DNA of 64,000 bases from Priestia megaterium (lineage in GTDB: Bacteria > Bacillota > Bacilli > Bacillales > Bacillaceae_H): positions 1,030,001-1,094,000 of the forward strand of contig NZ_CP085442.1 in the NCBI RefSeq assembly GCF_023824195.1, in the 5' to 3' direction. The notes under the pieces are model-generated. The model saw only the letters and a list, made by a program, of their open reading frames with translations, was not told the DNA's origin and did no database searches. The number at the start of each line of letters is the position of its first letter. The stretch's first letter is position 1. A program made the translations under genes and the position numbers. Of this stretch, positions 53,283 through 61,067 are shown piece after piece.

Positions 53283-53365
53283 GCCCTTTACCAGGGAACC
53301 CAGCCATCATAGCCGGAAGCGGCCTTAGATCTGAAGCTTTGCGTCACTATTTGCCCCTATCTGAA
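53283..53365 (-). promoter_or_regulatory. Cyclic-di-GMP-I (GEMM) riboswitch in the sinI leader
   Basis: Read on the minus strand, the leader contains AGGGGCAAA, then GTGACGCAAAGC, then CTAAGGCC, CCGGCTATGATGGCTGGG and TTCCCT. These are the conserved blocks of the GEMM-I aptamer in the right order (GGGCAAA, GACGCAAAGC, CUAA, GCYGGGUU). AGGGG and CCCT form the closing helix P1. The same CCCT (53293-53296) can instead pair with AGGG of the sinI Shine-Dalgarno (53284-53287). Ligand binding would then free the ribosome site, an ON switch by inference. Confidence 0.85.
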
Positions 53366-53482
53366 TAATTTGTAATAGTTATCAAATTTGTAGATTAGGG
53401 CTATTGTATAAAATACTATTAATAAAAAATGTCGAAACAGGTCGATATTCATAATAAAGTTAAAAAACCTGGTAAATTTTAG

Positions 53483-53830
53483 TCAATTTGTGCGGTCATT
53501 CATTTTGCGGAACTTTAAATAACATTGAAATTCCACAAACTCTTCTTTGGTCATGCCGTCTTTAATTGCTTGCTCAATTAAGTAAAGCCATTCTTTGTTA
53601 ATAAGTGGTTTTGAAGATAATACAGGATGACTAATTTCAGCTTCAATTAATTCATCAACCGTTGTATTAAGAGAAGACGCAATTTTATTAAGCATGTGAA
53701 GAGAAGGGTTATTGTTTAGCCCTTTTTCTAAATGAGATAAATATGATTTTGAAATTTTGGCTTTTTCAGCTAGTCGTGTAATGGAATATCCTTTTTTTAA
53801 TCGCAAACTTTTAATTTTGGCTCCTACCAC
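53483..53830 (-). CDS. sinR: SinR-like master regulator of matrix genes
   Basis: A 115-residue protein. Residues 5-63 form an HTH_3 DNA-binding domain (IKSLRLKKGYSITRLAEKAKISKSYLSHLEKG). Residues 74-112 form the SinI/SinR dimerisation part (LINKEWLYLIEQAIKDGMTKEEFVEFQ). The length is like B. subtilis SinR (111), which represses eps and tapA genes until bound by SinI. GTTCTTT, a match to the SinR operator core, stands about 80 bases upstream of the start (53911-53917). The nearby eps operon is a plausible target. Confidence 0.9.
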   Translation of the reverse strand: MVGAKIKSLRLKKGYSITRLAEKAKISKSYLSHLEKGLNNNPSLHMLNKIASSLNTTVDELIEAEISHPVLSSKPLINKEWLYLIEQAIKDGMTKEEFVEFQCYLKFRKMNDRTN

Positions 53831-54034
53831 ATTCAGCCCGTCCTTTTCTTATGTCTTTTGTTCATTATAATGCATATACACTTATTCAGTACGTATTTCT
53901 ACTAAAAAATGTTCTTTATCAAGAAAAATATTTTTAACTTTAAAATCATTTTGATACAAAGGTCTCTGGTGAAATTCATATCTAGTTCATATAAACCGTT
54001 CACAATACTAATAGATAAACACAAGACAGGAGAG

Positions 54035-54241
54035 ATGAACGGGACGTGGAACAACGAATGGAATAAATGGATCAATCATAATGAATTACAAAGTGAATTA
54101 AAAAAACAAATGAATGACATGACGGAACGTGAACGAGAAGATGCGTTTTATAAACAGCTGGAATTTGGAACAGGAGGCATGAGAGGCGAGCTTGGCTCGG
54201 GACCGAACCGCATGAACATCTACAGCATTCTTAAAAGATAA
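54035..54241 (+). pseudogene. pgcA: N-terminal fragment of phosphoglucomutase PgcA
   Basis: A 68-residue frame from an ATG with GACAGGAGAG upstream. It reads WNNEWNKWINHNELQSELKK and ends with FYKQLEFGTGGMRGELGSGPNRMNIYSI, the start of phospho-sugar mutases of the PgcA/YhxB type (550-600 residues). It then meets a stop in LKR, and no further homologous text follows. So only about an eighth of the gene remains, probably from a partial duplication or an insertion/deletion event at the edge of the polysaccharide cluster. PgcA links glucose-6-phosphate to UDP-glucose. Confidence 0.85.
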
Positions 54242-54580
54242 AGGAAAAGAGACTCGTCATTAAGATAAATGATTCCTACCTCTAAAGAAATTATTTATAA
54301 TCATTAGAACGCTTTAAGCGGATAGCACAATTTTTAGACAATATACAATAAATTCATTAATTTATACTAGAAAAATTTGTCTGATAATCTGTTTATTAAT
54401 CAAGCAAGTAATAAAAATATATTTAACGAGAATATGAAACGAAATTATAAATAGAAAAGTCTCTTCTTAAATAAGGTTTCTTAGTAAATATATACCTATT
54501 TATCCTAAAGTACTTCCTTTGTGACCAATAATGTAGTATTTTGAAGATATTTGATAATAATGGGAAGGAAGTTGTGTTGA
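54242..54580. other. AT-rich non-coding gap
   Basis: No coding frame, strong hairpin or further pgcA-like text was seen. It should contain the promoter of the acetyltransferase gene at 54581. Confidence 0.5.
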
Positions 54581-55129
54581 ATGTCAGTTGTAGACAAAGC
54601 ATTTGCAGTAACTAAGGGAAGTTTGTTAAAACTAAAGCTTTCAAAATCAGGTAAGTTGCCACGATTAAGAGGGGGCTGTTCAGTAAAATCTCAAGGCCAG
54701 ATTGTAGCAGGGCACAACTTATCAATTACGGGGCGCCCCATAAAAGTAAGCCTGAATACCGAGAACAAAGAATCGAAAATAGTATTTGGAAATAATGTGT
54801 TTATTAATTACGGGGTAGATATAGGTTGTGCTAGATTAGTTAGAATCGGGGATAATGTAAAGATAGGTCCGTTGACAAATATAATCGACAGTAACTATCA
54901 TCTTGTAGATTCTAATGATTCTTTAAAGAGTGAGCAAGTAGTAATTGAAAATAATGTCTGGATTGGACGGGCCTGTTCAATCTTGAGCGGTGTAACAATT
55001 GGCGAAAATTCTGTTGTTGCAGCTGGAAGTGTAGTAAATAAAGATGTACCACCTAATGTCCTAGTAGCCGGTTCCCCAGCAAAAATAGTTAAAAATTTAG
55101 AAATAAAAGACGGATGGATCAGAGAATAG
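54581..55129 (+). CDS. Hexapeptide-repeat acetyltransferase
   Basis: A 182-residue left-handed beta-helix protein. Repeats such as IGDNVKIGPLTNIIDSNYHLVD and VIENNVWIGRACSILSGVTIGENSVVAAGSVVNKDVPPNVLVAGSPAKIV are typical of O-acetyltransferases acting on exopolysaccharides (WcaF/Cap types). The ATG follows GGGAAGGAAG. It stands alone before a bidirectional terminator, outside the main eps operon. The sugar acceptor is unknown. Confidence 0.87.
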   Translation: MSVVDKAFAVTKGSLLKLKLSKSGKLPRLRGGCSVKSQGQIVAGHNLSITGRPIKVSLNTENKESKIVFGNNVFINYGVDIGCARLVRIGDNVKIGPLTNIIDSNYHLVDSNDSLKSEQVVIENNVWIGRACSILSGVTIGENSVVAAGSVVNKDVPPNVLVAGSPAKIVKNLEIKDGWIRE

Positions 55130-55151
55130 AAAATTATAATGAAGGTTACAT

Positions 55152-55187
55152 AGAACATCCCCATTAAACTATTAATGGGGATGTTCT
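55152..55187. terminator. Bidirectional terminator
   Basis: A perfect 16-base inverted repeat (55152-55167, 55172-55187) with a 4-base loop. It lies between the acetyltransferase and the convergent mannanase gene. Confidence 0.92.
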
Positions 55188-55194
55188 TATATAG

Positions 55195-56670
55195 CTATTT
55201 ATAAGTTTGAAGGTTGGGAAGTTCGTCAAGTGTAATGACATAAGGGCTATTATAAACCCTCAATAAATGCTCTCGGCTATTTATAATACCATCTTTCAAG
55301 TATTCATCTTTCCATGTAAGAAACCAACTCCATGAGATATGATAATCCTTCAAATCAGTTGGATCAGGAATCGGTCCATTTTCTGATAAGCTTACAAGCT
55401 TTTTGTTGTTTACAAGTGAATTCAAGCGATCATATTGTAAACTTATCGCATTGTAGTTTCCGGCTTTAGGATAGGAATCATAACTGACAATATCTACATA
55501 TCTATCACCGGGATACCAATCTTCAGATACAGAATTCCATACCCAAATAATATTATTAATTTTGTGATAGTAAGTTAAGCGGTCATACATCAGTTTGTAT
55601 AGCTGTTTTGCTGGTTCAGAACCTTTGGCGCCCCACCAAAACCATCCTCCTTCGGCTTCGTGCAACGGTCTAAATAGGATTGGAACTTTAGCATCTTGCA
55701 GTCTTTTTAACTGTACAGCAATTGCATCGATATCCCGTAAAAGCAAGCGGTAATCTTCAGAGTCTTTATGATTCATAGCATATTGAAGGTCAAAGGTCGT
55801 TGCACTTTTATAGGATCCTTTGTACCATTCTTTTCCAGGTTGTTTAATAAGATCTTTAGGAGCGTTCCAATGCCATGAAAATGTAACAATTCCTCCTTGC
55901 TCATGCCATTTAATTGCTTCTTCTACTTGATTTGATTGACGGCCGTAAGCAACTTTAGACGGAGAATAATCAGTAAAATCAAACCCTGCAACGGCAGGCT
56001 TCTTGCCGATATTATTATTTAGCCATTGAACACCAGACATATCCTGTTGGCCAGATAAAATTTTCTTTCCGTATTGATCTACAAGAAAATTCATTAATGA
56101 TTTAGTCTCTTTTGTTGCATGTTGATTTACAGGTTCTTTGTTAATCGAAGCTTTGTTATTTTTGCGTGCGGAAGTATTGGATGCTGTATCATGAGTAAGT
56201 TTAATGTAATCTAAATCGTAATAACCCCATCCGGATCTTATTTTTATAGTGTTTTTTCCTTTATGTAACAGTACTTTCCCCACATTCAATTCTTTAAATT
56301 TATCAGATTCTTTTAATATTATTTGTACAGAGGGTTCACTATTTAAATTTACCGCAGCGTGTTTTTCTCCATTTCCGCTTGAAACTCTATAGCGTATAGC
56401 TAATTTATACAAACCTTCTCGAGGTGCATCGATAATAAAAATAGCAGAATCATCTTTTTTATGAAAATTAGTTACGTAACCATCGCCTGAATAACCGCTA
56501 ACTTCTTTGCTTGTTTTTGCTCCGTTTAATATAGATTTTTCAGCTTCATAAATCTGACTGGTGCTAGTTTTTTGTATGGTAGAGGGTTTATTAGGCTTAT
56601 TAGTAACTACATAAATAATCCCGATTAATAAAAGAGTGAGCGGCAGATAAAGTGCAAGCTTCTTTTTCAA
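55195..56670 (-). CDS. Secreted GH26 beta-mannanase with a carbohydrate-binding domain
   Basis: A 491-residue protein. An N-terminal signal/anchor (5-23) is followed by a CBM6/35-like beta-sandwich at about 39-160 (YEAEKSILNGAKTS...GWGYYDLDYIKL), a linker, and a GH26 barrel from about 188. The acid/base Glu338 lies in RPLHEAEGGWFWWG and the nucleophile Glu430 in VSLSENGPIPDP. GH26 enzymes cut beta-1,4-mannans. Placement within a polysaccharide cluster suggests either plant mannan use or trimming of the cell's own polymer. It has a membrane anchor rather than an obvious cleavage site. GGAGATG precedes the start. Confidence 0.9.
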   Translation of the reverse strand: MKKKLALYLPLTLLLIGIIYVVTNKPNKPSTIQKTSTSQIYEAEKSILNGAKTSKEVSGYSGDGYVTNFHKKDDSAIFIIDAPREGLYKLAIRYRVSSGNGEKHAAVNLNSEPSVQIILKESDKFKELNVGKVLLHKGKNTIKIRSGWGYYDLDYIKLTHDTASNTSARKNNKASINKEPVNQHATKETKSLMNFLVDQYGKKILSGQQDMSGVQWLNNNIGKKPAVAGFDFTDYSPSKVAYGRQSNQVEEAIKWHEQGGIVTFSWHWNAPKDLIKQPGKEWYKGSYKSATTFDLQYAMNHKDSEDYRLLLRDIDAIAVQLKRLQDAKVPILFRPLHEAEGGWFWWGAKGSEPAKQLYKLMYDRLTYYHKINNIIWVWNSVSEDWYPGDRYVDIVSYDSYPKAGNYNAISLQYDRLNSLVNNKKLVSLSENGPIPDPTDLKDYHISWSWFLTWKDEYLKDGIINSREHLLRVYNSPYVITLDELPNLQTYK

Positions 56671-56923
56671 AGTTTCATCTCCTTACAATTGATTTATTAA
56701 TTATAAAACAGCGATAAATGTATGTATGAATTCAGTATCTACTAAAATAGATACAGTAATATTATCATAAAATGGAAATGGATCATCAACTTTATAAAAT
56801 TAATTTAGTGTGAAGTTTTAGTGCGGATAATCCATGATAATTGAGAAATCATATTGGAAATGGACGTTCATATTCATCTATTGCTGATTAGTCAGTAAGC
56901 AAGACCAAGATAAAGTTAAATTT
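56671..56923. other. Promoter region of the mannanase gene
   Basis: Non-coding, AT-rich sequence on the upstream side of the minus-strand mannanase gene. No clear cre site or long hairpin was noticed before the VanZ terminator. Confidence 0.45.
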
Positions 56924-56960
56924 AAAACCCCTTGAACACGTCTTTCACTCAAGGGGTTTT
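56924..56960. terminator. Terminator of the VanZ gene
   Basis: AAAACCCCTTGA (56924-56935) and TCAAGGGGTTTT (56949-56960) are perfect arms around 13 bases, beyond the minus-strand stop codon. Confidence 0.85.
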
Positions 56961-56973
56961 AAGAGGAATAGCT

Positions 56974-57438
56974 TCAATTTAAATTGGAGACTTTACTCGT
57001 TTTTTTATTTCTAAAGTTATACAAGAAAAATAAAAATAGAGCTCCTCCAAATGAATCAATCATTACATCAGCAATACGTCCATCACGGCCAATAATAAAT
57101 GCTTGATGAATCTCATCTAAAAAAGCAAAAGCGGCTAGTAGAAGCCATGCTTTTAAAAAACGTCCCCGTATTTCTTTTAAATTCCAATAAAATAATAGAG
57201 CCAGTATACCGAAAAATGAAATATGAGCCAGTTTACGCAAAATAAATTCTAAATCAAACCCATAGGAATAAGCGTCATAAAAATCACTGCCAGGTTTCAA
57301 AATGTCCCATAACGTTGCATGATGATTCCATACAGATGAATTTCGCCACGTGCTAGCGTCTGTAATTAATAAGTGGGGGGTATGGGAGAAATGTGCAATG
57401 CTTAACATCATTAATAAAACTACTATTTTTTTTATCAT
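56974..57438 (-). CDS. VanZ-family membrane protein
   Basis: A 154-residue protein with four hydrophobic segments. The VanZ core is RKLAHISFFGILALLFYWNL with AFLDEIHQAFIIGRDGRIADVMIDSFGG, including the conserved DE..Q and RD..D positions. VanZ proteins occur in teicoplanin resistance operons, but chromosomal relatives near polysaccharide genes are common and their biochemistry is unresolved. The start follows AAGGAATT. It is divergent from the eps operon leader. Confidence 0.85.
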   Translation of the reverse strand: MIKKIVVLLMMLSIAHFSHTPHLLITDASTWRNSSVWNHHATLWDILKPGSDFYDAYSYGFDLEFILRKLAHISFFGILALLFYWNLKEIRGRFLKAWLLLAAFAFLDEIHQAFIIGRDGRIADVMIDSFGGALFLFFLYNFRNKKTSKVSNLN

Positions 57439-57931
57439 ACAAAAAATTCCTTCTTCATTAGACTATTCACATATAGTAAGAGAAAAAGGTCCAAAATGCA
57501 AGTTATTTTCTAGGGCATACTTCATAAAAGAAAATTTTTTTATAAGCTTTTTCTTTTTATATAAGTGAAATCTTAAAGGGGATTTTAATATCTTTGTTTA
57601 GAGCCGACGTTTGTTTGAATGTTACTAATTTACTATTAAGAGTATTAAATAGGTCAAAACAACTAAAGTCGAAAAACCATCTTTTGAGGAGCTTTTTAAG
57701 TCATTTGATGCTTTTTAGAATACAGATGACAATATTCGACAAAAAAACTCATATCCAACAAAAATTCTATATGATAATATTGATTTCGTGATAATTCTAA
57801 AGTATTAATAAAATCCAATTTTTAAACAGTTGTTGATTCTATTAGCACCTATTGGTGTAATTATTTAACTGTATTTTCTAGTTTTAAACATGTATTTTTA
57901 ATGCATGAATTAAGAGGTTAATAGGAAATAG
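57439..57931. other. Upstream part of the eps operon leader region
   Basis: Non-coding DNA between the divergent VanZ gene and the structured leader. A degraded coding-like stretch at about 57653-57807 (VKTTKVEKPSFEELFKSFDAF, stop, then NTDDNIRQKNSYPTKILY) has no start and one internal stop; it may be a gene relic. The eps promoter should lie here or just after, but I could not fix it. Confidence 0.45.
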
Positions 57932-57965
57932 GAGTAACTGCTTGAGTCTAAGTTACTCATTTTTC
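57932..57965 (+). terminator. Hairpin with T-run in the eps leader
   Basis: GAGTAACT (57932-57939) pairs with AGTTACTC (57951-57958), followed by ATTTTTC. It stands about 100 bases before the structured RNA, so it is either a terminator insulating the operon or part of its attenuation system. Confidence 0.6.
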
Positions 57966-58054
57966 ACTGTCTTTCTTAAATCGGATATAAAGTGCTCTGA
58001 TTAAATCGAATGAGCGTACAGAAAGTAAATTAGTCTTTGCAGTGCAAAATGAAC

Positions 58055-58180
58055 GTAATGGTGATACCTCCTGACCACTATCAATGGAGGTACTCGGCTA
58101 CACTGTGGGTGAATAAGAAAAGGCACCTTAGACACATCAGTTGTCAATAGTGCGGTGTGAGGGTGGGTTGGATGCCCTTC
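58055..58180 (+). ncRNA. Structured leader RNA, candidate EAR/epsC element
   Basis: This GC-richer island in AT-rich DNA contains an H-type pseudoknot: TGATA (58062-58066) pairs with TATCA (58079-58083), while CCTCC (58067-58071) pairs with GGAGG (58086-58090), interleaved. A second domain closes with GGCACC (58122-58127) against GGATGCC (58170-58176), with inner ACAC/GTGT pairing. The EAR RNA of Bacillales sits in eps operons beside epsC, contains a pseudoknot, and promotes processive antitermination. Here the first large gene downstream is an epsC homologue. I recognise structure and position, not a full consensus match. Confidence 0.6.
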
Positions 58181-58185
58181 TTTTA

Positions 58186-58240
58186 TTATACGTATTTAAG
58201 AGACAAGTAGATTCCATACTTGTCTCTTAAATACGTATAA
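58186..58240 (+). repeat. Perfect 22-base inverted repeat after the leader RNA
   Basis: Arms 58186-58207 and 58219-58240 are perfect complements around an 11-base loop. The stem is ideal, but no T-run follows, so it is not a classic intrinsic terminator. It could be an RNA processing or stability hairpin, or an operator, between the candidate EAR and the first small gene. Confidence 0.75.
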
Positions 58241-58265
58241 ATTATTTGTGGAAAAGAGTGATCAG

Positions 58266-58439
58266 ATGAGCATGAATGAATTTGATACTTTGCCAAAAGC
58301 AGTGAAGAAGACAGTTAGATATATCAAGCAGGATTCAACTTTAGAGCAGTTGTTTTACATACAAAAAATAATTAATCAAACAATTAAGACAAGAAAGGAG
58401 AATCTAATTAATGATATTAGATTAAATGACAGCAAATGA
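58266..58439 (+). CDS. Small helical protein at the head of the eps operon
   Basis: A 57-residue frame beginning MSMNEFDTLPKAVKKTVRYI and containing STLEQLFYIQKIINQTIKTR. It looks fully helical and amphipathic with charged ends. I start at the ATG at 58266 (AAAGAGTGATC upstream); a GTG 18 bases earlier is possible. It lies between a hairpin and epsC, and its size suggests a regulator or adaptor. I do not recognise the family. Confidence 0.6.
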   Translation: MSMNEFDTLPKAVKKTVRYIKQDSTLEQLFYIQKIINQTIKTRKENLINDIRLNDSK

Positions 58440-58493
58440 TTCTTCAATTTTAAAGTGCAATTAAAGAATAAAAAGTAAGAAAGGTGATGGAAC

Positions 58494-60320
58494 TTGAATT
58501 ATAAGAAGAGAATGTCTCTTTTAATGCTGCTGGATTCTATTATTGTATTAGGATCGGTGTATGCAAGTTATTTTATTTTACACCCTTATTTCCATTTTTT
58601 TACAACAAAGACGTTGTTAGTTAGTTCCGTCAGCTTATTTGTAGCACATCATGTCCTAGCAAATGCATTTCATTTATATAAAAAAGCATGGGAATATGCA
58701 AGTGTCGGTGAACTGTGGGCCATTTTTAAATCTGTCACGATCTCTATCGTAATTACTGCCATTATACAATTAGGGTTCTTCCAAGATGTTTATTTTAGAA
58801 CATTGTTTATTGCTTGGATCTTACATATTTTATTAATCGGTGGGTCCCGTTATGTATGGATTATTTTTCGAAATGCATATTTCAAAAAACAAAACGTGGC
58901 GGATTATAAGCGTACATTAATCATAGGAGCTGGCTCAGCGGGAACAATGATTGCAAGGCAGTTAAAAACAAATCATGAAAGCAAGCTTCATCCTGTAGCG
59001 TTTGTAGATGATGATATTAAAAAACATAAATTAGAGATTATGGGATTGCCTGTGTTAGGCGGTAAAGAAGTCATACAGGAAGCTGTTAAACAGTTCAACA
59101 TTGATTATATTATTATTGCTATTCCGTCTTTAAAAACAAGTGAATTAAAAGAAATATACAGTGAATGCTCAAAAACTGGGGCTAAAACACAAAGTATGCC
59201 GAAGATTGAAGATATCATGCTAGGGAAGGTATCGGTCAATCAATTAAAAGATGTGAAAGTTGAAGATTTATTAGGAAGAGAACCTGTGGAACTTGACCGC
59301 GATGGAATCTTAGAAAACATAGGTGGTAAAACAATCTTGGTGACGGGAGCTGGAGGATCAATTGGTTCTGAAATCTGTCGTCAAATTTGTAAATTTAACC
59401 CTAGTAAAATTATTTTGTTAGGTCATGGTGAGAACAGTATCTATACCATTGATATGGAACTACGTCAAAGTTATCAAAAAGATATTAAAATTATCCCTAT
59501 CATTGCTGATATCCAAGATAGAGACCGTATCTTTGAAGTGATGGAGACATATAGACCAGATGTAGTTTACCATGCTGCAGCTCATAAGCATGTCCCCCTA
59601 ATGGAATATAATCCTAAGGAAGCTGTAAAAAATAATGTAATTGGTACAAAGAATGTAGCAGAGGCAGCTGATACATTTTCAGTCCGTAACTTTGTGTTGA
59701 TTTCGTCAGATAAAGCTGTTAATCCTACAAATGTTATGGGTTCTACTAAGCGAATTGCAGAAATGGTAATTCAAGAATTAAATAAGCATAGTCAGACAAA
59801 GTTTGTAGCTGTTCGTTTTGGGAATGTTCTAGGGAGTCGTGGTAGTGTAATTCCCTTATTCAAAAAGCAAATTCAAACAGGTGGGCCTCTTACAGTTACC
59901 CATCCGGACATGACTAGATATTTTATGACTATTCCAGAGGCTTCTAGACTAGTTATGCAAGCCGGAACGCTTGCTCGTGGCGGAGAAATTTTTGTGTTAG
60001 ATATGGGCGAACCTGTTAAAATTGTGGACCTAGCGAAGAATCTTATTGAGCTTTCCGGTTATACGGAAGAAGAGATTGGAATTAAGTATGCGGGAATTCG
60101 ACCTGGAGAGAAAATGTATGAAGAGCTTCTAGGGAAAGATGAAGTACATAATGAGGCGATTTTTCCTAAGATTTTTATTGGAAAATCGGTAGAAGTAGAT
60201 TTTTCTCGGGTTACCACGTTGGTTAATAATTATGAAGTTTATGATACGGAGTATACGAGAGACTATGTGTTGAACTTGGCGAACGATCGTGAAAATTTGC
60301 TTGCGCATAGTATGAATTAG
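58494..60320 (+). CDS. epsC: EpsC-type nucleotide-sugar 4,6-dehydratase
   Basis: A 608-residue protein with four membrane helices (about 8-110), a first Rossmann-like domain (RTLIIGAGSAGTMIARQLK) and a catalytic SDR domain from about 280 (TGAGGSIGSEICRQI). The active-site segment is SSDKAVNPTNVMGSTKR, with the Met-for-Tyr change typical of PglF/WbpM/EpsC. These enzymes convert UDP-GlcNAc to UDP-4-keto-6-deoxy-sugar. Homologues of the next two steps follow directly. It starts at TTG after AAAGGTGATGG. This is the first large gene after the structured leader. Confidence 0.93.
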   Translation: MNYKKRMSLLMLLDSIIVLGSVYASYFILHPYFHFFTTKTLLVSSVSLFVAHHVLANAFHLYKKAWEYASVGELWAIFKSVTISIVITAIIQLGFFQDVYFRTLFIAWILHILLIGGSRYVWIIFRNAYFKKQNVADYKRTLIIGAGSAGTMIARQLKTNHESKLHPVAFVDDDIKKHKLEIMGLPVLGGKEVIQEAVKQFNIDYIIIAIPSLKTSELKEIYSECSKTGAKTQSMPKIEDIMLGKVSVNQLKDVKVEDLLGREPVELDRDGILENIGGKTILVTGAGGSIGSEICRQICKFNPSKIILLGHGENSIYTIDMELRQSYQKDIKIIPIIADIQDRDRIFEVMETYRPDVVYHAAAHKHVPLMEYNPKEAVKNNVIGTKNVAEAADTFSVRNFVLISSDKAVNPTNVMGSTKRIAEMVIQELNKHSQTKFVAVRFGNVLGSRGSVIPLFKKQIQTGGPLTVTHPDMTRYFMTIPEASRLVMQAGTLARGGEIFVLDMGEPVKIVDLAKNLIELSGYTEEEIGIKYAGIRPGEKMYEELLGKDEVHNEAIFPKIFIGKSVEVDFSRVTTLVNNYEVYDTEYTRDYVLNLANDRENLLAHSMN

Positions 60321-60380
60321 ATTGTTTTCTATTATAGAAGAAAGTGGTTTCATCTTTAATAAAATAAGGAGTAGGATACT

Positions 60381-61001
60381 GTGGCGAAACTATTAATCTT
60401 AGGTGCAGGCGGTCATGGGAAAGTAGTATCTGAAATTGCTCAACTCATGAAACAGTGGGAAGAGATCGCTTTTCTAGATGATAGAGAAGATATTTCAGAA
60501 GTATTAGGGATTTCTATAGCAGGTAAGTTAGCTGACTTACCTGCATTAAGGAGCGAATATGAATACGCATTTGTAGCTATCGGTAGCAATACTGCTAGGC
60601 TTAAGTGGACAGAAAAATTAAGTCATCATGGTTTCAAAATACCAATCCTTATCCACCCCTCTAGTATAGTGAGTGCAAAAAGCTCTATAGGAGAAGGAAC
60701 CGTAATAATGGCAGGAGCAGTAATAAATACGGATGCAAGAATTGGTAGAAGCTGTATTATTAATACAGCTTCTACGATTGACCATGACTGTATATTACAC
60801 CGGGGTGTTCATACGTCTCCTGGTGCATACCTTGGTGGCACGGTAAAAATTGGGGAGCGCACGTGGATTTGTATTGGAGCTACTATTATAAATAATATTA
60901 ATATTGGTTGTGACTCAGTCATAGCAGCAGGAGCAGTTGTGACTAAAGATGTACCGAGCAATGTTTTAGTCGCAGGTGTACCTGCAGTTATAAAGAAATA
61001 A
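60381..61001 (+). CDS. epsM: EpsM/PglD-type sugar N-acetyltransferase
   Basis: A 206-residue protein with an N-terminal nucleotide-sugar-binding Rossmann part (LLILGAGGHGKVVSEIAQ) and a C-terminal left-handed beta-helix. The catalytic base is His135 in STIDHDC. PglD and EpsM acetylate the 4-amino group of UDP-4-amino-sugars using acetyl-CoA. It starts at GTG with AAGGAGTAGG upstream, 60 bases after epsC. Together with epsC and the aminotransferase that follows, it would make UDP-N,N'-diacetylbacillosamine. Confidence 0.9.
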   Translation: MAKLLILGAGGHGKVVSEIAQLMKQWEEIAFLDDREDISEVLGISIAGKLADLPALRSEYEYAFVAIGSNTARLKWTEKLSHHGFKIPILIHPSSIVSAKSSIGEGTVIMAGAVINTDARIGRSCIINTASTIDHDCILHRGVHTSPGAYLGGTVKIGERTWICIGATIINNINIGCDSVIAAGAVVTKDVPSNVLVAGVPAVIKK

Positions 61002-61067
61002 TTTTTATTAATCACAATATCCTCAAGCGAAATAGAAAACACCTTACAAAGGAAGGAAGTCCTTAAT

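Noticed and set aside
53911..53917. GTTCTTT as a SinR operator upstream of sinR
   Set aside because: A seven-base match in AT-rich DNA is expected by chance; I mention it in the sinR entry but do not list it as a site.
53909..54034. N-terminal extension of the pgcA fragment
   Set aside because: The upstream residues are unlike any PgcA start, and the ATG at 54035 has a clear AGGAGAG site.
57594..57791. 65-codon plus-strand frame in the eps leader
   Set aside because: No ribosome site, low-complexity content, and a different frame in the same place looks more protein-like but is itself broken.
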